From contig QAOA01000567.1 in the NCBI GenBank assembly GCA_003255065.1, positions 186,001 through 250,000 on the forward strand: a stretch of 64,000 nt of DNA. The letters are read 5' to 3'. Below the pieces are notes generated by a model. The model saw only the letters and a program-made list of their open reading frames with translations, did no database searches and was not told the origin of the DNA. This DNA comes from Cercis canadensis (lineage: Eukaryota > Streptophyta > Magnoliopsida > Fabales > Fabaceae). Shown piece by piece: positions 11,707 through 22,152 of this stretch. The translations under genes were made by a program, and so were the position numbers. Each line of letters starts with the position of its first letter. Position 1 is the first letter of the stretch.

Positions 11707-11797
11707 GGCTCCACTCTTTGAAGTCCAAACTGATGAGTGGGAGTGATTCTATGCCATCCACTGGGATCCAGCTCATGCTGAATGTGCTGCACCTCAG
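11707..11797 (+). pseudogene. ASG2: Captured ASG2/WDTC1-like gene, exon piece a
   Basis: Bounded by a GCAG acceptor and a CAG|GTGAAA donor. Reads APLFEVQTDEWE, one in-frame TGA, then FYAIHWDPAHAECAAPQ. The pattern fits the WD40 portion of the plant WD40-TPR protein ASG2 (WDTC1/ADIPOSE homolog), a presumed substrate receptor of CUL4-DDB1 ligases. The TGA alone would block translation. Confidence 0.6.
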
Positions 11798-12459
11798 GTG
11801 AAATATATATATTAACTTCTCATATTTCTCCTATCTAGCTATTAGTTATCTCGCAAGAGAAGCTTTAGGGGGAGTAACTGCTTAGGCAGTGGAACTTTCC
11901 CAAAAAAACTTTAGTTGTATTTGTCTTCAGAGGTGTTGTATCTGTTAATCATGAGTCAAGAAGCTCGGTTGTGTTTGTGGATATGTTCTCTGGAAAATCT
12001 TATCCATCTGACAGATATAATCGAATACAATTTGAAATATATCATTTGGCAATCTCACTAATGTAGGTAGTTCATTTTGGTGGTTTTGGTTTGAATATGG
12101 AATCATATAATAAGTGCATGTTTAGGTTATTGATGATTGGAAAATTTTATAATCTTAACTGATCCTAAGTTTTTTTAATGACAACAAGGAAATTTCTAGT
12201 ACAAGTTAGTCTTTCCATAAATTAGATAATTGTTCTCCTTCAGGATGGTATATGATTATATAAATTCATTGGTAATGAGAGTAAGTTAAAATGTTGACCA
12301 AACATGGGTTGATAAATTGAAAGATGCCTACTGGCTTATAGCAACCTAATCACAAGGGCATTAAGATATATGTGTGTGCATTGTGAAGGACATGAAAGGA
12401 TGCTCTCATCAGTTGTTTTAGCAACAAGGTGAAGGTCATAAACTACACATTGTTTTGTC

Positions 12460-12716
12460 CTTCTCTTGGAAGCTTTGGTATTGGGAGCAAATGTGAAGAT
12501 GGGGAATCATTTCCAGAGAAAGAGCTTCTACCATCCACTCTCACATCCCTTTATATCCAGAAGCTTCAAAATCTGAAATCTCCATGTGAGAACAATCTTC
12601 AGCACCTGACATCTCTTGTGAATCTAGGGATTGGAAGCTGCTCAGAACTTCAGTTCATGCCTGCCAATCTTTTTGCCTCCCTTTTTGGTCTATATATCTG
12701 GGATTGTCTCCTTTCC
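12460..12716 (+). pseudogene. Captured NLR leucine-rich-repeat fragment
   Basis: Reads FPEKELLPSTLTSLYIQKL, QNLKSPCENNLQHLTSL, ELQFMPANLFASLFGLYI. This is the LPSTLTSL...LQHLTSLxxLxIxxCxEL pattern of the C-terminal LRR region of coiled-coil NLR (RGA-like) resistance proteins. There is no NB-ARC domain. The fragment sits between exon pieces a and b of the ASG2-like gene, directly before the acceptor of piece b, so it is a second capture inside the same CACTA element or was already in that intron. The enclosing ORF starts at 12429 but has no supported AUG. Confidence 0.7.
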
Positions 12717-12721
12717 TCCAG

Positions 12722-12827
12722 GGACATCCAAGTTTGCACTTAACTCATATTACATTCAATCCTGATGGAGATAAGGTTCTACTTAGCTATAGTGGCGAGC
12801 ATGTATACCTGATGAATGTGAATCATG
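12722..12827 (+). pseudogene. ASG2: Captured ASG2/WDTC1-like gene, exon piece b
   Basis: Between a CCTCCAG acceptor and a CATG|GTAAAG donor. Reads GHPSLHLTHITFNPDGDKVL then LSYSGEHVYLMNVNHG. This is a highly characteristic WD40 blade of ASG2-type proteins (HLTHVTFSPNGEEVLLSYSG). The frame is open across the piece. Confidence 0.75.
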
Positions 12828-13373
12828 GTAAAGTGTTTTAGCTCAAACCTTTCATCTTGCTTAATTAAGTGTCATGTATAGTATAATGTAATGGTCTTTG
12901 TGTTTGATTAAATTTTTTGGGTAAAATTAAAATGTTCTTCAACAATCCATCAATTTTAAGTGAAGGGTGGCAGAAGGAGGAGGGGAAAGAAATTGATCTT
13001 GCATGATATCATCATATTTTGTTTACTATGCTTGTTATTATTTCGTTCTTTAAGTTACATATAAGGTCAGACATTAAAAGAATGCTATTTAGTGCAAAGA
13101 AATATTAACTTAAAATAAAGCTTGAAATGGTAACTTTCTTGGTTGGAACTGGGTCTTGAATAGGCCAATTTGATGATGTAAATAATTCACTTTTTTGGTT
13201 GGAACTGGTTCTTGAATAAGCATTTATCTATGTTCTCTGCTGTCAGTTTTACTTCGATGAAATGGTAAATATGTTATACTCTAGGATCTGAATGTGATGG
13301 GTTTGGATGTGCTCAAAGACCAATTTATATGTAGCTTTATTAACTATAAATTTGTTGTAATTGTAATATACAG

Positions 13374-13519
13374 CTGGGGAGAATGCAATGCAATATACTT
13401 CAGGAGATGTTTTGAAACTAATGAATTACTCCCCAACAGTTGATGGGGTAGAAGTGCAGCCTCCTGTGTCCAGTGCCCTCCCAAATGATTTTTCTAATAA
13501 AAGTAATATTGCTGCCAAG
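13374..13519 (+). pseudogene. ASG2: Captured ASG2/WDTC1-like gene, exon piece c
   Basis: Between a TATACAG acceptor and a CCAAG|GTATCT donor. Reads AGENAMQYTSGDVLKLMNYS, then PTVDGVEVQPPVSSALPNDF. It matches the linker between WD40 and TPR parts in ASG2-like proteins by order and style. No stop inside the piece. Confidence 0.65.
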
Positions 13520-13660
13520 GTATCTAGTGTATGCTGGTTTAATTAACTTTAGGAATTTGTCGGGATATGATTTTGGAGATTGTAATGTAACTTTGAGTCT
13601 TGGAGCATGTTGCTCTAATTTCCTTGTATACTCATTTCATGAGCTAATTGGGTTTTACAG

Positions 13661-13827
13661 CTTGACAAGTGCAGGGATTTAATTCAATTTGCCAAAAAAT
13701 GCTTGGACGAGGGACATATTATAGTGGAATTGAGGCATGTAATGAAGTTTTGCATGGTTATAGTCGTTATGTGGGGCCTGTGCTAAAACAGGAATGTTTA
13801 TGTACCCGTGTTTCACTGTTGCTTAAG
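13661..13827 (+). pseudogene. ASG2: Captured ASG2/WDTC1-like gene, exon piece d (frameshifted)
   Basis: After a TTTTACAG acceptor it reads LDKCRDLIQFAKKCLDEG, then shifts frame to GTYYSGIEACNEVLHGYSRY and ECLCTRVSLLLK, ending at a CTTAAG|GTTCTT donor. The pattern IEAxNEVL...RHECLCTRAALLLK is the start of the TPR region of ASG2-like proteins. The one-base frameshift confirms it is a decayed copy. Confidence 0.75.
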
Positions 13828-13943
13828 GTTCTTCTTAATTTTGTTAAGCTGCATAGGGGCAGTTGTTTGCTCTTTCTTTTTGAATTTGTTTGTCTTTTGT
13901 TCTTTCTGATGTAAAATGTATTAAAATTTCATCCGTTACCCAG

Positions 13944-13966
13944 CGGAAGTGGAAAAATGATGCTTT
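13944..13966 (+). pseudogene. ASG2: Captured ASG2/WDTC1-like gene, exon piece e (truncated)
   Basis: After an ACCCAG acceptor it reads RKWKNDA, the residues that follow ALLLK in ASG2-like proteins, and then similarity ends. Very short, but its place directly after piece d across an intron makes it credible. The captured copy stops here, toward the CACTA right subterminal zone. Confidence 0.6.
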
Positions 13967-14505
13967 GTAATTTGGAATTTTGGAATTTGAATTCACTTTG
14001 CAAGTTATTAAGTTTTCCTTTGTTATAGTATTATTATGCTTTTCATTTGAGCTTTTCCTTTGAATAGAAAATTTATGTTCATTATGAGTATGTTCATATA
14101 CAAGAATTTACCTTTAAAAGTAAATAAATAATAAAAAAAAAAGCTTTAGAAATTCCAACGGAATGAAAATTCTGTTGGAATTTCAAAAAAATAAAAAAAA
14201 ATAATATTTNTGTTGGAATTTCAAAAAATAAAAAAAATAATATTTTTTTTAAAAAAATTCAACGGTAATTTCAATGGTATTTTTTAAAAAAATATTTCAA
14301 AAATAATTTCAACGGTATTTTTCCTTTGGAATTACCGTTGGAATTCTATAAATAATTCCAACAGTAAAATATACCGTTGGAATTTGCCGTGAGAATTTTT
14401 TTCCCTAAAATTGAATTCCAACGGTATAATTCTGTTGGAATTACCGTTGGAATCCAAAATTCCAACAGAAAAATTCGGTTGGAATTCAGATTTTTTCTTG
14501 TAGTG

Positions 14506-14797
14506 ATTCTCCAACAACTTTAAATACATCACATGCACAATTTCCAATTCTATCAGACATAAGCCACGTGCCAATTAGACATAGTATATATATGTGCTTT
14601 AGCATATTGTTGTACCACATCATCTGTCGCATCATTTAAGCATTGACTAAATGTCTGCAAAAGCCAGCTCAACTTTAGTCTTCCTCCAATTAAAGCCCAT
14701 TCATGTGGGTTTACGCCTAGCAATTCCTGACAAAGCTCATTCTATAAGTAACGGTATACTCTATTACTGCATTAGCATCAACAGGTAGACCAAGTAA
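14506..14797 (-). pseudogene. PMD gene remnant, piece B
   Basis: The reverse strand reads, with small frameshifts, LGLPVDA, ELLGVNPHEWALIGGRLKLS, WLLQTFSQ and QYAKAHIYTMSNW. This is the middle of the PMD fold, after the GLPVDG motif and before the SWGSAVLAYLYR motif held by piece C. It lies between the CACTA element on the left and the solo LTR on the right, both of which interrupt the gene. Confidence 0.7.
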
Positions 14798-16555
14798 TGT
14801 AACAACTAGTTTTTTTATTATATATATATATATAGAAGGAAACACACGGGATGGAGAAAATAAACTCCAAGGGAGTGGTGAGAGGAAGAAGGAGAGAGAG
14901 AGATGGGCATAGCTTCCTTCTACACTGTAAGCTACTCTCTCTATTGAAATTTCACTGTTAATCTCTGTAACTTAGTGATTTTCAGCTAAATTAAGGCTTT
15001 TCAGTACTGTTTCTTCAATGTTATTTGAGTTTATTAACTTTTTATGAAGTGGGTATTGTTTCTTTTTCCATCTATACTATGATTACTGGGTTTTAGATAA
15101 CTTTGTATGGATAATTTGTATGGTTGATTTCCAATCTGATGCTTTAACTTGAGAATTAGGTATATTTAGGACATGAATTTTGACTATCTTGCCTTACTAT
15201 AAAGTAAGTATGTTTCTTCTATGAACTTCATTAAATCAATCTTTGAAGGACCAATTGTTGTGCATGGGTTAGTTTTATTTATTGGGAATTATGTTGAACA
15301 TGGTAGAAAAGTGAGCAAGACAAGCAGTAAAGTGTTGTGAATATAATATCCTTACTTGTTTGTGATACTTTTAACAATTTTTGTGAAGTAGGAAATAGAA
15401 AAGATTGGGGGTGTTTGCTTGAGTTTGAAGGTATTACTTGGCTAATTAAACTTCGGTAGTGAGAAATTTAGTTTCTCTTAAGCTTTAGGGTTAACTAAAT
15501 GACTAGTAATCAAAGAAAGAGAAATTTCAATTAATACCTAACTCTTATTTTGAAAAGTTTATGGGAATTAATTATATGATTATATGATAAAATAGGAAGT
15601 AGATAATTTCTTCAAGAATACACAAATTCATACCAAGAGAAGGGAAATTGAGTGCTGCAAAATCTCCAGGTATCTAGTCTTTCCTTAAACCTGTTTATTT
15701 TGACAATGCATGTTCTATGTGATCACTATGTGTTGTGCATGTCACTGCATTGAGTACTATGTTGTGACTAAAGAATTATAGTTAGTTCCTTTATGTGATG
15801 GCCATTGGGGTAAGTTGAAGCTGCCCCATAGTTTAAGGAACTAAGGATAAGTTGATGCTGCCCTAAGTTATGAGAAAGAAGGGGTAAGTTAATGCTACCC
15901 CAGGGGTGAGTTGATGCTGCCCCAAAGTGAAATAAATGAGAATGTTATGACTGGTTTTACAAGATATGGTGTGCTTATGTTTTTCCTACTATGTGGTCAG
16001 TGTTTTTTATCATTATTCTTACTTGGTTTAAGGACTGGAATAGATACGAAGCACTTATGTTCATTTACTAGCTACTGAGATTCTATATCTCATATAAGTT
16101 ATTTGTAAATTCCTTATCTATTCCAGGTGCAGAGGTTAGTAATTCATAACAGAGTGCACAGAGTTAAGCAAACAACTTGTATGTAGTTCTTTTGTAGCGT
16201 TTGCATTAGATACAACTATGTGAAACTTCACTATTTTGAGACATGAATGTGGATGTAGAGATGACATAGGTAATGATATAGATATTATTCTTTTTGGACA
16301 TGTACATAAAATATGAAGGTTACGTGAATCATCTATGTATATTTAAATGTTGGATGTATATAAACGTTTCTGCCAAGTTGTACGATCTATTTGGGAGTCT
16401 TCTACCAACTATTTCATAATCCCCAATGGGACTAACATTTCTTTTGGTGTTTAAATTCAATCCATTATTTAGGAAAATGATGTGGTTTAATTATTTAATA
16501 CATATTAGAAGTCTTCATGGAGCTATTAAGAAGTCATTTAAAAGTAGGTTTAACA
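14798..16555 (+). mobile_element. Solo LTR (Ty3/gypsy-like), TG...CA ends, 5-bp TSD
   Basis: Starts TGTAACAACTAG and ends GGTTTAACA, with AGTAA on both sides (14793-14797 and 16556-16560). No gag or pol lies inside its 1758 bp. It has a GA-rich leader near 14830-14930 and an AGGTGCAGAGGTTAG-type zone near 16125, common in gypsy LTRs. It interrupts the PMD gene exactly between TLQDVKVLL and GLPVDA; removing it with one TSD rejoins the PMD frame. A partial relative lies at 59425-59730. Confidence 0.85.
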
Positions 16556-16725
16556 AGTAACACCTTCACATCTTGCAGAGTGATAGTGCACTCACCATCA
16601 GACATGTGAAATGTATGTGTTTCTGGCCTCCACCGTTCAACTAATGTAGATATTAATTGGACATCAATTAGTTGAGGTTCTATTTCTGCAACCCCACTAA
16701 AACTAGTCATTTTAATGTATTCCAT
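16556..16725 (-). pseudogene. PMD gene remnant, piece A (N-terminal part)
   Basis: The reverse strand reads VQLISTLVERWRPETHTFHM, then SDGECTITLQDVKVLL. This is the diagnostic LI(T/S)ALVERWRPETHTFHL...GECTITLQDVAVLxGLPVDG block of plant mobile domain proteins. The open frame continues 22 bases into the LTR, which is an artefact. Further N-terminal sequence to the right is not recognisable. Confidence 0.8.
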
Positions 16726-17230
16726 AATTCAATTGTTAGATCTACGTATTCTACCATGAGATCGAGGGCACACAACTATATTAACATGTTTCAATTATTA
16801 CTTACAAAATTACAATATTTTACAAAATTACAATAATATATATTTACAAAAATTCTATAAATTAAAAATACTTCACAAAAATATTTGTAAATTACTTACT
16901 CTAGTATCTCATACTTTTGTCAATATATGATTTTTTTTAATTCAATCAATAAGGTAGAATCTTGTGGTCCTAGTAGTAGAAATTGATTCGCCATATTATC
17001 TACTAAATGTCTTATAGTGCAGACTAAATAAACAAAAATATGTTGCTGGTGGGAACTAGAAGAATAAGAACAACAATATGAGAATGGAGACAAGAACAAA
17101 AATGATTAACCAAAAGAACTTTAAGAATGAGAAGAAGAAAAGAAGAAGAATGACCAGCGGAGGGAGAAATGCCGAGAGGACATGCAGAGGAAAAGGGAAG
17201 AAAAAAAAATTGCATGCAACATCCCTGCCA

Positions 17231-17660
17231 TGTGGCAGCACCTGATTAGGCCTTTGGCGGGTCCGCTAGGGACATGCCACATGGTGCCTGATGTGTTCCA
17301 AAAAGCATCTAATCAAACCTACTGACACACGCTACCTGCCTGCCACACATCAACTCCCTGCCATGTAAGACAAATGCTGACACGCCACATGGGCCACAAC
17401 GTGTTTGATGGGGACACGCCGGCTCGCCCACAGTTGTCCGGTNTGTGGCACCACCTGATTAGGCCTTTGGCGGGTCCGCTAGGGACATGCCACATGGTGC
17501 CTGACGTGTTCCAAAAAGCATCTAATCAAACCTACTGACACACGCTACCTGCCTACCACACATCAACTCCCTGCCATGTAAGACAAATGCTGACACGCCA
17601 CATGGGCCACGACGTGTTTGATGGGGACACGCCGGCTCGCCCACAGTGTGTCCGGTGGTG
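17231..17660. repeat. Direct duplication around an N (17443) in the MULE right arm
   Basis: About 212 bp (17231-17442) is repeated at 17444-17655 with only a few substitutions, and the copies meet at a single N. This is the pattern of two overlapping contig ends that were not merged, possibly from two haplotypes. The sequence itself is the GC-rich inner part of the MULE terminal repeat (GCCACATGG / ACACGCC motifs). Confidence 0.85.
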
Positions 17661-18607
17661 CCTACTGCTCCAAAAAACTTTTTTTTTTAGTTTTTAATTT
17701 TTTAAAAAGTGTAATATCAAAGTAAATAAATTTGAAAGTATTATATTTGGGTAAATAAGTTGTAGAAGTATAATAATTGGGTCAAAGTGCCTAAATTAAA
17801 TGGTCAGCAACACCAATCTAAGTTAGAAAATGATCATATTAATGCATTTAAATGACCTATGTAGAACAGAAAGCCAAAAAGTTCTCAACTTTGTCCACAC
17901 AAACAAGCCACTAGCAACACAATATTACTAAGCTGGTTTTGTGTGGAAAAGAACACAGAGATCTTAAATCCACCATTCATGATTGCTTAGGCGAGCAAAG
18001 GATTTTGCACTCTTGGGTATGAACCGGATCTATGAAATCGAAAAAGGAAAAGAAAAGGTCAAAAACAAAATTTGAAATCTAAGAAATGATGACGTTATGA
18101 GATAGATTGACCACCATTTCCCAGAGATTTTACGAATCGATTTTTAGAGCAGGAAGATCCAACATAGCAAGAAGCTCAAATTTGCAATCTCGGTTCCAAT
18201 CGAGCAAGTTGCTTAAAGATGGATCATCTGGTTCCTCTTCCAATAATAGATCTAGAAAATCATACTATGGTTAACAACGGCGGCATTGGTGGACGGCGAT
18301 GCTGGTGGACGGTGGCGGCAGCGGTGGTTGGAGGAGTACTAAGATAGTGAACAAGAAAGAGAGGAGACGTATCGTGAAGTAGAGTTTGGGGGCGAGGTGG
18401 GGGGTGTCGGACGAGAAGGAGAGAGAGATGAGAGAGTGAATTTGAAATTCAGTCTATTTTAAGTAAATTTAAAATATACTATATTGAGACTTTGAAAGTC
18501 ATTATAAAAATACATTAAAATTTTAAAAATACCTTAAAAAATCATATAAACAAAGTAATTCAAAATTAATATTTCAAATACACTCTACAAATACCTCATC
18601 CAAACAC

Positions 18608-20710
18608 ACCCTAAGAGTTTGAATTATTTTATAAGGTGTAAGGGCATGCTATTGCTCGTGTTATGGTGATCAGTTTTATACATATTTTAATGCTAACAAA
18701 TTTTCTTTCTCCATAATCAAATGCAGAGATGCTCCTTGTCCACATTTGTTCATTGTGTTACTCATTATCCCTCGCAAGTTGTTTTCCTTTATCCAAAAAG
18801 TACGGCGACTATCAATTTCTTAATTGACTTGATTAATAATTAAATAAATTTCCCCACGATGCTGTTTTTGCCGAAAGTACAACGGGGTCTGATCTCTTAT
18901 AATTTTTAACATATCTAATTCATTATTTACTCTGACAAATGCAGTTGATAATTAAATATAATGACTGCATGTCATGTGATAGTTGTGCATCAATAAAGCA
19001 ATTTGCAGTATTCTCCGAGTTTACATAGAACAAAATATTATATTTTACAAAATTCCATTTCCATGTGTTCTGATTGACGGATGTACCACTTGTTTCTAAA
19101 GTTTTCTACCTTCATATTATGTTATGATAAATAATAATAATAATAATTAAATATTTTTTTTATCTTTACATTATTTTTTAAATTTTACTTTAATCTTTGA
19201 TTTATTTTTTATATTACTTTAGTCTTCTGTCAAATCAATCTTTCAAGTAATTATTTCTAGTGCTACGATTTGATAGACAATATGATTATTTAAATATTAA
19301 AATAACACAAAAAAAAATTAATAACTAAAATGATATTAAAAAATAATTGAAGACAAAAAAAGTTGTTTACTCAAAAAATAATTAAAATTTAGACACTTGT
19401 CTCAACTATCTATTGGAATCATGATCAATGTTTTAAAAATCGAACCAGTAAATGAACCATTTTGACAAAAAATACTGGTTTGATCGGTTGGACCACTCGG
19501 TCGGACAAGTTGAATCGAAACTTTTTCTAAACTTAAATATTAATAAAAAATAAAACATAAAAATTAAATCACAAATTATTAAACTTAACTCATAAGTGGA
19601 AGTTTCAAATTTAAAGATTCAAATAACTAAAAATCAAAAGATATAAAAACCTAATCTATATACATCTAATTTAAAATTGTGATCTATAATAAAATTAGAT
19701 TGTTTCAATAGCCAACATTTCTTACAAGTTCACGTACTTTTAACATAATCAAGCTCACAATTTTTAAAATAAAAAAGTTAGATAATCAAAACATATAAAA
19801 CATGTTTACAATGTGATTATGTGTTATAATTTTTATATATTTAAAAATTAATATTAAATAAATCTATTAAATAGTTAATAAATAATTTTTGTGTAATAAT
19901 AAATACAAGTCTTGAGTTGTCCCAATGATTTGGATGAAAAAAAAAATTAATTTCTTAACTAGTTTATTAGTAAATATATTTATATTTAACATTATACTCA
20001 AGAATTGATATGTCCAAGTGGCAAAGATTGCCACATTTGAAGCAAAGAGGAGGGGATCAAGTCCCCCTATGAGTAATTTCGGTTTCAAATTAGGAGTTTT
20101 GCAAGCCGTCCGTTTTTTCAAAACCGGACCGGTTCGAGCGGTTTTTTCCAGTTTTAAGCGATTTAATCGCTACAACGGTTTAGGGGTATGAATCAGACCA
20201 ATTTTCCAAACGAGCACTGGTTGGACCGGTCGGACCACCCGGCCCAATCCAATTTTTAAAACACTGATCATGATTGATTTTTAGTACTCTGATTTAATAA
20301 TTTCATCTTTACTTGCAATTTATTATTAATTATAAGTTTGAAGACCTTGTCATATTTTTTCATAATTACTACTTTCATATTGCCGTCTCCACTTCTAATT
20401 TTTTAGCACTCTATTTTGTATATCAAAGGAACATGTGAGATATGGAATAAAATAGACAGAAAAGACTTGGTGCCATCAAGAACAACTGGATAAAAAGAAG
20501 GATTGAGTTAATAAAATAAAATAAAAAAGACGGTGTATGATATATGATGATCATAGAAAATACTTACTTGTTTTCTTGACATCCAAAATGGCAGCAAATT
20601 ACGATATGACCTCCTATAATAACGCTATTTGAAACTTGCATACACTAAGAGCATTACTTCTATAAATATCCAAAAGTAGATAAAAATTTCACCCTTAAGA
20701 GGGCTGGATC
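18608..20710. repeat. Duplicated NPF upstream region, copy 2
   Basis: Same orientation as 1335-2530 and highly similar, apart from the 841-bp transposon at 19426-20266. At about 20710 the match to copy 1 stops. The sequence then continues as the reverse complement of the NPF-a 3' flank, so the gene side has the opposite orientation in this copy. Confidence 0.85.
19426..20266. mobile_element. hAT-type MITE with perfect 8-bp TSD
   Basis: Begins CAATGTTTTAAAAATCG and ends with the reverse complement of CAGTGTTTTAAAAATTGG, giving terminal inverted repeats. Flanked by ATCATGAT at 19418-19425 and 20267-20274. The orthologous position in the other copy (2094-2101) has a single ATCATGAT and no insertion, which proves insertion after the duplication. 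Subterminal GGACCGGT-type motifs are typical of hAT MITEs. No coding capacity. Confidence 0.93.
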
Positions 20711-21309
20711 TTGTTCTTAATTTTTTTTCAATCTCCTCTAAATTCAATTCCTCTTCAGCATTGTCATCATAGCCAAGGTTTGAATACGCATGGCTAAAAG
20801 AAGGTTCTCCTTCTTGTGTAATGGTCATGACGTGCATGGGACATTGATTTGGTTCCAATTTTGGTTATGTTTTTATGGCCGCAACTGTTTCTATGTATCC
20901 AATTCAAAATCAATACAAAGAGGTATAATGTAATTTTTACTCTGCAAAATCAAATTCAAGAGTGAGATACACCTAGTGATTGAGTATCACCCAAAGGGTT
21001 TGAATCCAATTCTTACAAAAGTTAAGAATCTCAACTTGGAGAGTGATATACATATAATTATAAAAGGAATGGAGAAGTAAATTAACCATACAGTTTGTTT
21101 ATATGTAAAATCACTCTCAATTGTCATACCAAATAAGAAATACCTACATATCTTCTGACCTCATCCTCTCATATTTTATACTTGTAATCCATGTTCATAG
21201 AGGAACAAAAAATTAGTATATCACAAACTTTTTTTTTTTTATAGAAGAGCTAAGATTGATATTTGCATACATTATTTTCTTTTAGATAGATATTTGTATA
21301 CATTATTAA
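20711..21309 (-). repeat. Inverted copy of the NPF 3' flank
   Basis: The reverse complement matches about 4850-5436, including an open segment at 20740-20858 (minus) that reads EPNQCPMHVMTITQEGEPSF, of unknown identity. It links the upstream copy 2 with the scrambled NPF fragment. Confidence 0.65.
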
Positions 21310-21750
21310 TAAAAAAAAAAATTTAGACAGAGATTTTCTGGTGGGCATTTCATAATAATAGTAGAAGAAGTCAAATTAAAAAAGTGAAACATGTTCCTCC
21401 CATGACCAACGCTGAAATCTTAAAGGTAGCCAGCCAACTCGCATTTCCAAGGGCAAAAAGGGCTATTACATATCCAGAAATCCAGCATTGTATCATGCCA
21501 GCATCAGAAAACATCTATCCAACTTGCAATAATTGATGTAATGGTCAAACTAAAAACTAAAGATTAACACAAATACTATGCTGGAAAATTTACCAATGCA
21601 CATTACCAACTCAATGTAAGTCTGGAAGGCTCTGTTAAGCTCCTTATCGATTTAGGCACATGGAAGAACATCACTAGGTCACCACCAGCAAGTCTATCCA
21701 TTAAGTCCTAAAGGAAAATAATAGGGAATTAACCAGACTGCACTTGGGAG
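21310..21750 (-). pseudogene. Scrambled NPF fragment
   Basis: Two blocks of an NPF-a-like gene lie in the wrong order. On the minus strand the block 21750-21494 corresponds to NPF-a 4090-4345 (PQCFLLGLMEG... to LDRYFLMLA), with indels. It is directly followed by 21493-21310, corresponding to NPF-a 3600-3762 (SGYVIALFAFGNATWLATSK, ISALVMGGT, YYYEKPTRKSL). The order of C-terminal before middle part means an internal rearrangement, not simple truncation. Both blocks have frameshifts. It is closer to NPF-a than to the adjacent NPF-b. Confidence 0.8.
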
Positions 21751-22152
21751 ACATGGAACTTATTTTACTTGGATTCTCATGAAAAACAATCACTTCTTTG
21801 TTTTCAATGAACCTTATCATTTTGTTGCAAATGAAGAAATTAAAAATAACAAAAAGCTAAACCATGAGAGAGTACAATCATAACATTTCACATATAATTT
21901 CATTTTTCTGATTCATTAAATGATGATTTTCTTTTGATACATGAGGCACAAAGATTCAAACTGAATATCCCCTGCGAACAACCAAAACTCTCACCATTAA
22001 CTTATACCTAGTGGCTTTTGCATACTGTGATCATCTAAGCACTACAACATTAATTTCAAATTGTGTCAATGAGGAGCTCCCCTGATGCAACCATTATTGG
22101 GACTTGCTTTCCACCCATTTGACTCCCCTCAAATTGTGCAGTTTGTTTGCTT
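21751..22152. other. Spacer between the NPF fragment and NPF-b
   Basis: AT-rich, no credible frame or element ends seen. Confidence 0.5.

Larger units (their letters stand above)
10348..14505. mobile_element. CACTA (En/Spm-type) element carrying host gene fragments
   Basis: The right end, read on the minus strand, begins CACTACAAGAAAAAATC (14505 leftward), the classic CACTA terminus. The left end, CATTAGAAGAAAAAGAC at 10348, is a degenerate match. Both ends are flanked by ATT (10345-10347 and 14506-14508), the expected 3-bp duplication. Subterminal zones (about 10380-10570 and 14150-14480) are packed with CCAACGGAAT-type motifs in both orientations. No transposase is present. The interior holds five co-linear exon pieces of an ASG2/WDTC1-like gene and an NLR leucine-rich-repeat fragment. 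An assembly N lies at 14210. Confidence 0.9.
8289..17791 (-). mobile_element. Mutator-like element (MULE) carrying a PMD gene, with nested insertions
   Basis: Long terminal inverted repeats: the left arm begins at 8289 with GGCACTTTGACTCAATTATT, and the right arm ends at 17791 with its reverse complement at a few differences. Similarity continues about 100 bp and then through a GC-rich, ACACGCC-type zone. Flanking 9-mers are CAAATTAAA (8280-8288) and TAAATTAAA (17792-17800), matching at 8 of 9 positions, which fits the 9-bp duplication of MULEs. It holds a minus-strand plant mobile domain gene in pieces and a plus-strand MuDR N-terminal-like ORF. A CACTA element and a solo LTR have inserted inside. 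Without the two insertions the element would be about 3.6 kb. Confidence 0.75.
8117..18607. mobile_element. Outer inverted-repeat structure with CTTAGGxTGTGTTTGGATG ends
   Basis: The left end (about 8117-8280) and the reverse complement of the right end (about 18440-18607) share CTTAGG(T/G)TGTGTTTGGATG and weaker similarity beyond it, as expected for terminal inverted repeats of a small nonautonomous DNA transposon. A 9.5 kb MULE has inserted within it. The right half (17801-18440) is noncoding, with GGC-rich codon-like repeats near 18280-18330. I could not find a convincing target duplication, so superfamily is unassigned and the pairing may be two separate MITE ends. Confidence 0.4.
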
